A DNA stretch of 64,000 nt from Labyrinthula sp. Ha (lineage: Eukaryota; Sar; Bigyra; Labyrinthulida; Labyrinthulaceae), in the NCBI GenBank assembly GCA_015227615.1, contig JAALGZ010000066.1, positions 1 through 64,000 of the forward strand, in the 5' to 3' direction. The notes below the pieces were generated by a model that worked only from the letters and a program-made list of their open reading frames with translations, made no database searches and was not told where the DNA came from. Each line of letters opens with the position of its first letter. Within the stretch, counting starts at the first letter, position 1. This document shows, piece by piece, positions 37,121 to 48,626 of this stretch. The translations under genes were made by a program, and so were the position numbers.

Positions 37121-37408
37121 TGGAACAATCTAGTAAGGGATCCGTTAGATTGTTTGTCTGTAGCACTTGTTGAATGTCCGTAGGATGCTCCCAACTTGAT
37201 ATCTTAACGTATTATCTTGATTTACTATCTCTGTTAGGCCTCTACGTCAGATTCTATTGTTATCCTTTTTATTCCTCTCTTTGTTGGTTTTTCTTAAAAC
37301 TGATTCACCTATGGCCAAATGTGGCATTTATTCTATCCAATATATTTCTAATAATTAACCAATCATATTATATCACTATTCATGAAATACAAACCTCATA
37401 ACAATACA
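37121..37408 (-). repeat. 5' LTR of element D
   Basis: A 288-bp LTR, TG...CA on both strands, followed by the target duplication CAAT at 37409-37412. It allows the split 3' LTR at 19803-19940 and 27794-27947 to be recognised. Confidence 0.85.
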
Positions 37409-37412
37409 CAAT

Positions 37413-37919
37413 AAGATAAAGATATATTCTTAATAGTTTTTCTTTATGTGTTTTACATTCTTTTTCCGTGCACTAGCGTCCAATAGAATAAATAAAATCT
37501 TTAAATCGAACTCCATCACTAATATAATAAAAATGAAGAAATTGTAGTTTTATCTTTGCCTCTACTGAACACAAAACTCGAATAATTTTCTTCTCCATGA
37601 GATACAGGTTGTGTCTTGAGTAAGTCATTACTTGTCAACTTTACATACAGCAGATACAAGTCTTTCAGCTTCAAAACTTCAAGTTCATCAGCACAACTTT
37701 TAAAATATTAATGAGTTCGTATTTTCTGTGACCGTCTAGCTTCAATTTGAAAAATAATAGCGTGAAAATAGCTAAGAATCTAAGAACAATCTTTAATTTT
37801 GCTTTATTATAGAGTTTTTAAGTAAAAGAATTTGTGTTGTGTTTTTAAATCTGCTAGAATAAGAATATTTTCATCTGAAAGTGTATGAATATTAATGAAT
37901 TTTGATATTTTGCAACTTG
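37413..37919. other. duplicon 1 flank between element D and solo LTR F
   Basis: AT-rich, no gene. It aligns with about 50090-50580 of the second duplicon (for example CTCCATCACTAATAT against CTCTATCACTAATAT and the CTAGAATAAGAATA block). It shows that D and C are insertions into the duplicated segment. Confidence 0.6.
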
Positions 37920-37923
37920 AATT

Positions 37924-38606
37924 TGTTGTGTGTTCCACTGTTATACTATTTCAGCTTGTAAGGATTTTCAGTCGTGAGATATGATTTTGGTTCTAGGAAT
38001 TCTAAATTTTGTTATAAGGGAGTTACTTGGTATATTTACAACGGCAACGGGTTATTCATGATGCTTTCTGAGGTGGTTTTTGGGAGATACAATCATTTTT
38101 TATATAATATGGAGCTATAATTGGTATCTTTTCACTTTCGTATTTGGTGATATTTTCGCCCGTGATGTTTTTTAAGGGTGTGCATTTTATCGATGTTTTT
38201 ATGCTATGAATTTGCATTACGTGACATTGGCTGGTAAGGGTTTGAAGTGAGATATCGTTAATTACGATTGAAGTGAGATAATGTGAGGGGGAATTTCAGT
38301 ATATAATACGCTATAGTCACTCATAAGAATAGTATAACTCGGTATTGGAAATACTTTGAAATATATCGTATTTACCATCTTTGGGATAGCTAGTTCTTTG
38401 AAAAAAACAATAAGCCGTTAACACGAATAAGTTTTTGAAGAAGTTTTTAAAAAAGAAGAAAGTTTTTATTCGTGAGCAAGTTTTTTATAAGGAGTTAAAG
38501 AGTTTAACATTTCTACTTACAATTTTTCAAAGTTCAGAGGTCAAGTTATGTATTCCTTTCCGCGGACGTCTTAAGATCATACATTAAGAAGACGTAAAGT
38601 GCAATA
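37924..38606 (+). repeat. solo LTR F, same family as element C
   Basis: A 683-bp segment alignable to the element C LTR (684 bp) throughout, with shared blocks such as TTTTCGCCCGTGATG and GATGTTTTTATGCTATGAAT. It starts TGTTGTG, ends GTGCAATA, and is flanked by the 4-bp duplication AATT at 37920-37923 and 38607-38610. No internal part remains. Divergence from C is large by eye, so this is an older insertion. It is absent from the paralogous site near 50580. Confidence 0.85.
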
Positions 38607-38610
38607 AATT

Positions 38611-41600
38611 CATGAATTTTAGAAACAGTTTATAAAACTTTGTTCTTATTTTGTAAGGCTCTATTTTATTTCGTTATTAAGTTTGAAGTATTTCATCTAA
38701 AAATAATATTTAAAGTGTCTTGAAAAATGAGTTTAGTTATGTTTAATTATATTCAAAGAGTTTTATGATAAATGAAAAAAAGAATTCTTATTTGGATATT
38801 TTTGTATTCAGTTCATTATTTTATTGGTTGTAATATTTATAACGGATCAGTAAATTAATCGAAAACTTTATATTGTCTCAGTTTTTCAACTGGAATGAAT
38901 CTAAAATTGAAGATTTCACTTTGGAATTATAAATGGTATAACGATGTGGATAAATCTTACAGAATCTTAGAAATCAGGGATAGAATAGTTTTGTTTTTGG
39001 TATATCCATCAAGAAATAAAAGAAACAAAAAGAAAAAAGTTTAAACACCATATATTAAGGATTATATATTATGAATTGGAACTTTTAGCTTTCTATCCAC
39101 AGATGTGTAGTTCAATCTTATCAAGACATAATACCCGTAATATCTAGCCATATTTTCTGTTCAGTTTTAGTCAAGTTAAACTACACAAACACTGATGTTG
39201 ATTTAAATATATAGTCTCTGTTTGGATATCTCCAATGAGACGAAATATCTTTAATATTGAGTAATTAGTCGTCTATGAAGGTGAATTTTAAGTTTGGTAG
39301 CAATTTGTTTTTGTCCAGTGTAAATAAAGAGCAACGGTAGAGATTTACTTCCCGAGAAGATTCCCCGTTCCGCATCCTGGTTCGCGCTACCTTAACACTT
39401 TCTAGCTTCCCAGGGTTCTAGAGGCCTTCACACGTTCTCATCACGCTTCTGCTTCCCATTACCCCAGATAGATAATGTACACCAAATAATATTTTCATTA
39501 GGGTTAATCATATTACTGAAACTACAGCTCGTTAATGTAAAAAGTCGAGAAAAGCAAACGTTATTGGTCAAAATATTTTTATACCCTCATTGGAAAGCTG
39601 TTTTTTCTAAGAGTACATTTCTAACACATTTAACTCATTTGAAACCGATAACAGCAATGAATAATAACAATACTTCATAACAGTGGAACTGATGGCTAAT
39701 GCTGACAATGCAATGCATCTGAATCGACCTCAAACTCACTTCTTTTAGAGCTTAACTTATATTTAAAAGTTTGTCTCCAAAGGCTCCTAAAAAATCATAT
39801 GAATGACTTAATCTAGAATTTAGTTTTCCAAAAAAAAAACAAATATTTGCTCGCAAGCGCAATAATATTACATAAACAAAATATAAAAGGGTATCTATCT
39901 CGGCCTAGACTTTTCTTGAAACTCCCTAACATATATTATTTGGAAGGTATTTAAAACTTTAGTTTTTCACTGTATAGAATATAAGATTGTTAAATATAAA
40001 CTTTGGGTATACATACTTATAATACAAAACGTAAAGAAAACAAAGAGTATTAAAATTAAATACAGTGAAGATGTTTTTATCACCAGCTACTTTTTCTTGT
40101 TTAAAAAAATAATAGAAAACGTACTCTAATCAATATTTTCTAACATATTCCAGTTCCTATCTCTAGTTTTAGTAACTGATGCAAGGGTTAAAGTTCATAC
40201 CTATGTATTTATGAACGTTTTCTATTTTCAAATGAAGCTCTTGTTTCCTTTATATCTTACTAAACTCTGCTTTAAAGTGTTTTTTAGCCTACGAGGCTTA
40301 TTCCATATATATTTTACATAATAGTTGAATCTAGTTTCTTTTCGATTGAACACCGAAAGATACATTTCTATTCTATTCTTTTGTGGTTAATCTGTATTTT
40401 AGGTGTAACCTCAAGTAACTGTATGTATTATTTCAGATAATTTTAAATTGATTAAGACAAAACTTATTTTATTAGAGCTATTCTAATCATCCATTCTATA
40501 ACAGACAATATAGAGCTTGGTAAAGTTAATTTTAAGTAGGGTACAAAGTACAACCAAATGTAGCTCATTCATTCTATCTCGACAGGAAAACAGTAGAAAA
40601 GGTTACATCATCTCTTTGAATTTTCAGATACAGTTGATATATTAACATTATTCCCTATATCCAGTAATGGGACTTCATTGTTTTGTTATTATGGGACAGT
40701 GAAAGTTCTATCAACGTTTTTCCAAAATGCAATATAATGGCCATATAATCAAAAATAACTTTTCAGTTCTTCTACAAAGCACAAAACATATTGAAAACTA
40801 AACTTAATTTTTTCTCGTATATTAATTCAAAGGCTTGAAAATATATAATGTATCAATAACCATGATTACAGGAAATAACTTATTTTGTATTTCTTAGTTC
40901 TTGTCAAGAAAATTCCCTCAAATACAATTTTAACAGCCACAATGTACTTCACTTAGAAAAAACTTTTCTAAACATATACTTTCTCAATTTATTTGATAAG
41001 AATATCCACTTCAAATCCTAAGAAAGGCTAATTTTAAAGGTTCTTTTCACTAAGTTTACAAATCTCTATAAAATTATACATTCAAGCGCAACATCACGAA
41101 GAACAGCTCTATAGATGGTCTCTTCTCTCCTAATCTATATGAGTTAATCATTGTTTACTTTTCAAATTATTTCACAAGGTTCTTCTTTTTTTGGTTAACT
41201 ATAATTGAGCTAAGCTTAACTCAAAAAGTCAAATGTTGAAAATCTGCACATCTGAAAATACGAAATCACTTAGTTTTGCTATAATTCCTAGATTTTGGAA
41301 ACCAGGCTAACCATAACATCGAAAAAACAAGATCTGAAACATTTAATCCTATTTTTACGAACTTTTTAATGTATTTTCTAAGAAAAGTCAATATTCGGAT
41401 AGAATGGTGTTTTTTTGAAACTTGAATCCGTGCAATACTTCAAAAGATAGTCGTCTAGAGATTAAGCAGATTTGAGCAGCTAAAAAAACAGGTAAATTTA
41501 GGTTTAGAAAAAAAATCTTCAAAATCAGAGTATTCTGTATGGACTTTCTAGCAATGTATCCCATTTCCTAGATCTCAGAAACTCTGAAAAAGGTTAACCT

Positions 41601-42490
41601 TAAATTTCAATTTTTTTAAAATAGATGATATCTAGTAACGAAACCCTCTTAATGATAGTTTTCACCTAAAGATATATAGAATTTTTTAATTCTCTGAGCT
41701 TAGTTCCAGAAAAATTAAAAAGCGCCCCTATTAATCTCAGACACAGTTATTTGGCTTAATATAACTTGGTTTCAGAATCAACTACAGAACATTCAAAACT
41801 AAGATTTCAATGAATCAACTAAGAAATGTGGATACTACCTTTATATAAGAAGAATTTCCAGGATTTTAGAAAAGAGAAGGGTTAAGACTATGGCTTTTCC
41901 TAGCCTTAATTATACAAACTCTGTTATATAAATGTTTATTTCCATATATAAATAAATGCTTTTTTTACGCTTGATCAAGTGTTTAAAAAATACATAAATT
42001 GACATATACAAGATGCTTTTTCATTGAAGAAGGAATATATTTTTATCTTGAAAAAGTTGTATTATAGCTGTTTTCCCCTTATTTCAGGTTAAGAATAATA
42101 TTTTCTTTGGAAGAGTTAAGTATGTTTAGCTTTGGTTCATTATACGTAACTAATATCATTTTAGCAGACAAGGATATTTTTCCGTCCGCTTTTTTTTGGT
42201 AATATTGATTTTGCCTGGTAAAAATGTTCTCACTTTTTTATTTTGATGTTTTCTTCAATTAATGTATTCTCAAAATTGCATTTTCCTGAACCCAAGAAAG
42301 CAAAAATCAATAATGACTTAAAAATATTCCGAAGAGGGTCGTCACTCCTTTTCCTTTAGCTGGTGAGACTCGGTGTGACTCACAATAATATATGTTCATA
42401 TGTTTTATTCAACGGGAAAGATCCTTTGAACATATTTACATCAATTTATTAGAAAGTGATAAATATCTAACTACATTTGACATTAAATAC
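38611..42490. other. AT-rich intergenic DNA
   Basis: The first 80 bp or so still align with about 50590-50665 of the second duplicon; the rest does not. No coding region, RNA gene or element is recognisable. A short, less AT-rich patch lies at about 39350-39470 without any motif I know. Confidence 0.45.
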
Positions 42491-43320
42491 ATCTACCAAC
42501 GTTTTGCTGAAGACTATAAAGCAGTTACATTGAAAACAATGTCTTTGTTCGATATAGACTGATCGTATCAATGCTTGATGACTTGCCATGGCTGACAAAA
42601 CTATGTTCTTCGAAGATTTGTGTACCTATATCTGGTTGAGTGTTGATGATAAATAACAAGAGGGAAAACATTTAAAATATAAAAAAATTATGCGACATTT
42701 TGTCGAGAAATCTGGGAGATCTGAAGACATGAATGAGCATGGACAACAATATTCGGACTTCATGCTCAAAATAAGCACTGGAGTTGTCAACGTGGCAGTA
42801 AATTACTTTCCTAAGTCCGGGTCAGTAATCAAACAGGCATGGATTTTCAAGATACATTTCCTCTTAGATTAGTGGTGAGATATTTGTGATTACCAAGAGA
42901 GTGATGAGTTAAACGATGTTATTCAAAAGGTGGTCCTAGAAATAGATAGTTTCATTTGTTTAGAAGGTGATACTCTAGTGACTAATATATTGAAGAAAAC
43001 CAAGTTGGGGATTAGATTTTTGCTTAAAGGTATAAACAGTTTAATAGCAGCAATTAATATTAAGCCAATCCGTGGAGAGTTATTGCGCTAATTGAATCAT
43101 GACGCCTTTGCAGGAAATACCGACAATCTTGCAGAGTGAAGAATATGAAACCGATATCTCCAACTCTTGAAAGCGTCTCTAGGAAACTCTTAGCTATTCA
43201 AAAAGTCAGCCTCATATTGGAAAGAGTATTCTTCTCGGTCGATTTGAACTTCGAGGTAAGGAAAATATGACGAATCAAACTTTTATGAGGAGAATGAACG
43301 TGAGGGAGTTTATGACAATA
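42490..43320 (+). pseudogene. decayed coding stretch, family not recognised
   Basis: Plus-strand stretches with protein-like composition occur here in more than one frame, including one of 60 codons from 42690. No domain is recognised. Composition differs from the flanking AT-rich DNA and the reading is broken several times, so this looks like an old coding fossil, perhaps from a mobile element. It could also be chance. Confidence 0.25.
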
Positions 43321-45935
43321 TAAGAATTTTTTAATCTCGGGTGCTTAGGAATTATTATTCTTTTAGCACATTTTTTCTTCCTTTTTTAGCCATTGAAATT
43401 TATTTTTTCATATTTCTTACTTGTTCTCAAGTGAAAACTAAGAATAATTGTACTCCGTATAGAAAGTTTAACATGGAAAAATCTAAAATTATGTTTAATA
43501 ACCATTACTCTAATACCACTTTATTGCACATGACAAGTTTTTTTTCTTTGGCCTAACCTTAGTACTTCTCCTAACAAACAAAACGTATCTTAGACAGATC
43601 AGCCTCGTAAAAACTCCATCAAGTAGAAGACAACTAGTTTTGAACATTCAGCGAACAAATTATTCTTTGTTCACTCATGAAAGTCAATTCTATTTCTATC
43701 GGTATCACCTTTTATGTTCATATAAGGATTTTTTTTACTTGTTTGGTTTTGCCCTTTAGCAGGAAGAGAAATTTTGGTGTTTGTTGAATTTCCCAAAATC
43801 TACCAGGACGTACCGCTACTAATTATACTTACCGAAAACTCTGGCGTTTTCACGGATATACCGCTAAACGTTAAGTCCTATATGATGCCTTGTGAAACTA
43901 ACGGTAAGGAGAGTTGTTGGAAATCTACAGTTAACTATCGATATTTTTAATGCGACAAGAAATTCAACTTGTATGCTTTTCTCCCTGAAAATTATGGGAA
44001 TTAGTATTTGGAAGTGAAGTACCGTGATGTTTGACTATAAAAGCCTATGAACGAAACTCAAGGATTAGAGTTATTGCGTTTATCGTCTTCCTGTAATTAC
44101 CTTTAAGACGTCCCGGAAAGAAAAAACTACTAAATACCACAAAGAAACTTCGTAAAACTTCAAGTTCACTTCAAATCAGGTGCCAATAGGTATAAAAATC
44201 AATAGAATTTCTTTTTTTCAAATTTATAAAGAACTTTAAACTTCTTCTTAACTAACTCACTGAACGATTAAAAAATTTATTACACTTTTTCTCAAAATAT
44301 TGGAATAATATCCGCCTTTCAATACCAAAAATATCCAAAACCCAATATAACTAGCAACCACCCTGTTTGGTAGGTAGAAAACTCGCCTGTTATCTCAAAT
44401 ATTACTTCATATCTCACCAATTATCCAAAAGTCGGTATCATAAATTCGTGTAATCATTATCTCAAACTATCACGTTAATGTAATATTTCCCACATTGAAA
44501 TCCCAGAATAATTTACATCAAGTATCAAGAATATCATGCCATATTAGAAAAACAAGAATACAACATTTCACAAAACCCCCCAACAAACAGCTGAAAACCA
44601 AACTAAACAAAACAAAATCCACAACAATAAACATAATCCACATCTTGTGGAAAAACATTTGTACGAGAAGAAAAAAGAGTTTTTGTTGAATGAATTCCAA
44701 ATTGAGTATCTGATGAATGAGAATAAACATATCCAAATGATGCCATTGGAGTTCTTTTAAATGCAAGAATTTTTACTTTGCTCATATTTTTATTTTGTTT
44801 ATTTCGGTTTATGTTTTTTTTTACTCCAGAGTCAAATAATCCTAAATTTCATTGGCCCAATTTTTAATTGCGCATTTTTTTTGAAAAAGCAAACCAACAA
44901 AATGAAGTTTAAAAATTACAAATCATGACAGTTGCATGATAAAACATCAAACAGGACAAAGTTATTACCCTGAAAACACAAAAATTTACAAGATTTTGTA
45001 AGATTTTACAAGATTAAACAAGAATTTACAAGATTTAGTGCTGCTCAGAGGGTTGAAAATGGAGGATTTATCCAAGGTAAAAGTCAAGGTTCAGGATTAT
45101 TTGAAAAATAAATGCTAAGGTTCAAGGATGAACGTTTCAAAAAAAAAAAGAAAACCAGTTTGGACAAAAAAAAACTTGTACCTAGATTTGATTACGAATC
45201 CACTTAAGTTTTAAATTCTAATTCTAACGCAAATCTACATCTTCTCAATTTCACTATTCAAAATTATTTGTCTCAAGCTTTTAATTATGTCAGTTCACAA
45301 ATATATTTGTAAACGTTCCGATATATTTTCATGTTTCTGTATTCAACCTATGGAAGACGATTTAGATCCATCTTCATTTTCATCGAGGGCCGAGTCATGG
45401 GGCCATTTCTAAAGACACGGGGAGCATGAAAGGCTCTCAGCTACGCTAGGGTCAGAAAAGTTCACATTTTATTGTTCCTTAGCTATTAATATTTATTTGG
45501 TATTTTCTAGTACACTTCACTTTGTCCCCAGCCCCCTCTCCTTTTTGTCTAAGTATGGTGAAATAATTTTTTGAGAAATCGTTCTGACCAATGAGATCGC
45601 GAGGAGAATTTGACTCCGGAGTCAAAAAACCGGCTCCCGATTATTTCTCATTTTAATGTAAGAATGCGATAAATATTATGATCGGGAAAAGACATACTCG
45701 ATACGAAAACTTTGTATATCGAGATCGGGTTTGTTCGTATCGTTATTTTGAAAAGATATAATGTAAATAAATTTTTTATTTGATTTATTAATAATTTATT
45801 TATAAAAGATTTAAAAAATATTTTTATTATTAATTTAATTTAATAATTAAAAAAAAATAATCAGAATAATTTGATAATAATCAAAATAATTATCAAATAA
45901 TTATTGATAAATTTTATCAAATCCGAAATCAAAAT
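43321..45935. other. AT-rich intergenic DNA with short repeats
   Basis: No gene is seen. A cluster of TTTACAAGATTT-like short repeats lies at 44985-45040. An 18-bp perfect palindrome, TTTGACTCCGGAGTCAAA, lies at 45609-45626, and a related ACTCCAGAGTCAAA lies near 44823. About 45350-45470 is less AT-rich than its surroundings. Confidence 0.4.
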
Positions 45936-46040
45936 TTGAATAAAAATATTTTTCAAACGGGATTCTCATTAATTCTCGAGAAAAAATATATTTCTCGAAT
46001 TTTCAACAAAAAAAACTAAATTAAACAAAAAACGTAAAAA
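45936..46040 (+). promoter_or_regulatory. conserved 5' flank of Roco gene 2
   Basis: Aligns with 3331-3431 in front of Roco gene 1. It contains TTCTCGAGAA, a 10-bp palindrome, which in copy 1 reads TTCATGAGAA. The segmental duplication starts here. A promoter role is inferred from position and conservation. Confidence 0.45.
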
Positions 46041-48626
46041 ATGCCATTTAAAGCCCCATCAATTAAACAACAATTTGAGAACAGAAATCAAAGCAATCAC
46101 TTCATCCTTCAATGGTTTATTTATTTCCCCTTCTAATTCATAGGTCATATGATAGGAATATTAACCCAACTGAAGGTGAAAGGTTTAGAAAAGAAGCAGA
46201 AGAGTTTGTTCAAGAAGTGAATGTGCACAAAGAGATTGTGATATTGAAGTATTCATATATCTTGTTTTATTCACTAGATTTAATTTCTGTCCTTTAGATT
46301 TTATTGGAAAAAACCTTTCTATTTGGTTTAAAAAGTTCCCAAAGATTCAACAACTTGAGTATTTTCTTGTTTTGTTTTTATTTTAGGTTCTTATATTGTA
46401 ATTTAAACACCTTGAATTTTATTGGAATGGAAAAAATAAAACAAAAGCTGAATATTGGGTCGCTAATGTATATGTTTTGTTGTTTTGATGTTTCAGTTTT
46501 AAATTGTGCAATATTCCAAAAGATAATTCTCTTTCTCAGTTTTTAAAAGGACAAAAAATAAAGTCAATAAAGTAAACTTTTTGTTTATATTGATAATAGT
46601 TTGGATAAAAACTATTTGAAAGAGGAAGCACTTGTTAAAATATTGAAAGAAGTTTCAAATATGAAAAGTTTAGTAGATATTTTGTATTTTCTTTTCTTTT
46701 CTTTATTTCTAGTATTCAAGAAGATAACTTGAGGATTGATAACCCAGAAATTAGTAATATAACAAAAGATTGTTTGGAAACTTTACCTTCTTTATTGAAA
46801 TTTATGTTTATTTTTGTTTTTCTTTGAGTTTTAGTTTGCGAGTTGGTGAAATGAATATTGAAGAAAACAAAAATGAAGTTCAAGATTTACTTGATAATCA
46901 TTCTTCTCTGTTTTTATTTGAACTTGGAAAGAATAACTTCAATACAAAAAATTTAGAAGAAAGACTAACAAATTATGTTTCAGCAGTACTAAAAGATAAC
47001 TACAATAAATATACTCTTTTAAATGAATGTCAAGTTCTTTTTATGGGTGATGGAAGAGTTGGAAAAACTTCTACCATAAGAAGTTTATTTGACAAAAGTT
47101 TTTTACTTGATAATAACTCAACTTTAGTTTTGAATGATATTGATATATTTTCAATAAATCCAAATGATTATATCTGGAACTCAATATCTAAATATGAACT
47201 AAGTATTCAGAGAGTTAAAAATAGTCTTCCTTATGTTGTTTATGCTGATTTTGATCCTAATCAAGAAGTTGAAACAAAATATAAACTTGATTTTGAAAAA
47301 GAACTTCTTTCAAGAACAGTTTCTGATGAAAAGTTTATCGAAAATATGAAAACAAGTAGATTTATGTTTGCTACAAATGATATTTATTTTCGTGTTTATG
47401 ATTTTGGTGGACAAGAAATATTTTCCTCTGTTCATCATATTTTTATGAATTCAAATTCTCTTTATTTTGTAGTTTTTAATATGACAAAAATATCTCAAAA
47501 TGATTTATTTAGATTAAAATTTTGGTGTGAAAGTATTTTAAAAAATACAGAAAAAGCACCAGTTATTTTTATTGGTACTTATTTAAAGAGATATAAAAGA
47601 AAGAATACTGAAGATATAAATCTAGAAATAATACAAAATAAACTTCAAAACTTTGTTGAAAATCTTTCTTCTGAGTTAAATATATTGAAGAATGATTTGA
47701 ATATTTTCTTTCCTATTGAGAATTCAAAATTAGAATCTCAAGAGAAAAACGATATAAAAGATAAAATAAAAAGTCTTGTTTCTGGAGCAGCTGGAATAAA
47801 TAAAGAAAAATTTCTTAACTTTAGAATAGGAACTGCACAAATTCTCTTCCTTGATAATTGTAGAGAACAAACAAATATTATGACTTTGAAAGAATTTGAA
47901 GATAAATCTTATTCTTGTGGTTTTGAAGTTTCGGAAGTTCAAGATATGCTTGAAATATATTCAAAAGCTGGTTTAATTTGTTATTTTCCTAATTTAGATT
48001 TGGAAGTAGATGCAAACTTTATATTTTTTGCACCTTCTTATCTTGCTCAAGCTTTAGGTAAGTTTATCAGAGATCCAAATTTTCATGAACTTGCATTTAG
48101 AATTCCAAGTAATAAATTTTCTTTATATAGAATTTATGTTGATAAAGGAAAACTAAATAAAGAACTTTTTAATATTTTACTAAAAGAATATTCTGATAAA
48201 GAAAAGAAATATATTTTAAGTTTAGCTTTGAATAGTTTAGTTTTGATACCTGTAGAAAAAGAAAATGATGTTTTTATTCTTCCTGAATTACTTCCTGAAC
48301 TAAAGAGAGCAAAAATAAAACCTTTTTTCAGAAGTGATATTAAAATAGTTTTTAAAAGTCTTGTTCGTTTGGCTGTTTTTGTAAAAGTTGTCTTTTTATT
48401 TCTAAAAGATGAAGATATTCATGAATCACTTTTATTCAAAGGATTTGCAAGAATTATTTTCAAGAATAAAAGAATAGTTGATATTTTTTTAAACACTGAA
48501 ACTGAACTTAGTTTTACTCTTGTTCAAGGAAATAATTTAGAATGGTTAAAAGAAAATGTTGAGCTGATTTCTAAAGAGCTACAAGAAGTTAAAGAAAATG
48601 AAGTAATATTTGAGAACAATAGCTAG
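46041..48626 (+). CDS. Roco protein (LRR-Roc-COR GTPase), copy 2
   Basis: Exons: 46041-46114, 46144-46248, 46278-46358, 46387-46467, 46497-46571, 46600-46683, 46713-46805, 46835-48626. Introns are 28-29 bp, GT-AG, phase 2. The spliced length is 2385 nt, 794 residues, ending in TAG. Exon lengths are identical to the gene at 3432. Domains: LRR repeats in residues 1-200, P-loop GDGRVGKTS near 269, G3 DFGGQE near 387, COR region to the end. As in copy 1, the G4 position (GTYLKR) lacks an aspartate, so nucleotide specificity may be unusual. The two proteins are about 90% identical, with most change in the LRR part and near the switch regions, as expected if partners differ. Both copies look intact. 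This duplicon is free of retroelement insertions. Confidence 0.85.

Larger units (their letters stand above)
19803..37408 (-). mobile_element. Ty3-type LTR retroelement D with MT-A70 module, split by C
   Basis: A minus-strand element of about 9.75 kb once element C is set aside. The 288-bp 5' LTR is 37121-37408; the 3' LTR is 27794-27947 plus 19803-19940, split by C. The LTRs differ at 3 positions. Target duplication CAAT lies at 19799-19802 and 37409-37412. Parts (descending): gag about 37087-34150, ending in an RS/RG-rich basic stretch instead of clear zinc knuckles; protease about 34060-33800 (LDSGADES); reverse transcriptase about 33030-32330 with QWIDDT near 32520-32537; RNase H about 32080-31750; integrase to about 30130 (VTDRGSHF, NGEVEVV); chromodomain about 29630-29440; SANT about 29260-29120; MT-A70 about 28570-28000. 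A polypurine tract precedes the 3' LTR. Broken, with about two or three interruptions besides the C insertion. It is much more GC-rich than its surroundings. Confidence 0.88.

Noticed and set aside
39320-39480. Less AT-rich patch as a structural RNA gene
   Set aside because: No tRNA arms, snRNA motifs or rRNA segments were recognisable by eye.
42490-43320. A host gene with tiny introns
   Set aside because: No set of GT-AG segments of about 30 bp gave a continuous frame, unlike the four accepted host genes.
44495-44785. Overlapping open stretches of 60-82 codons on both strands
   Set aside because: They overlap each other, have no motif, and AT-rich low-complexity DNA gives such stretches by chance.
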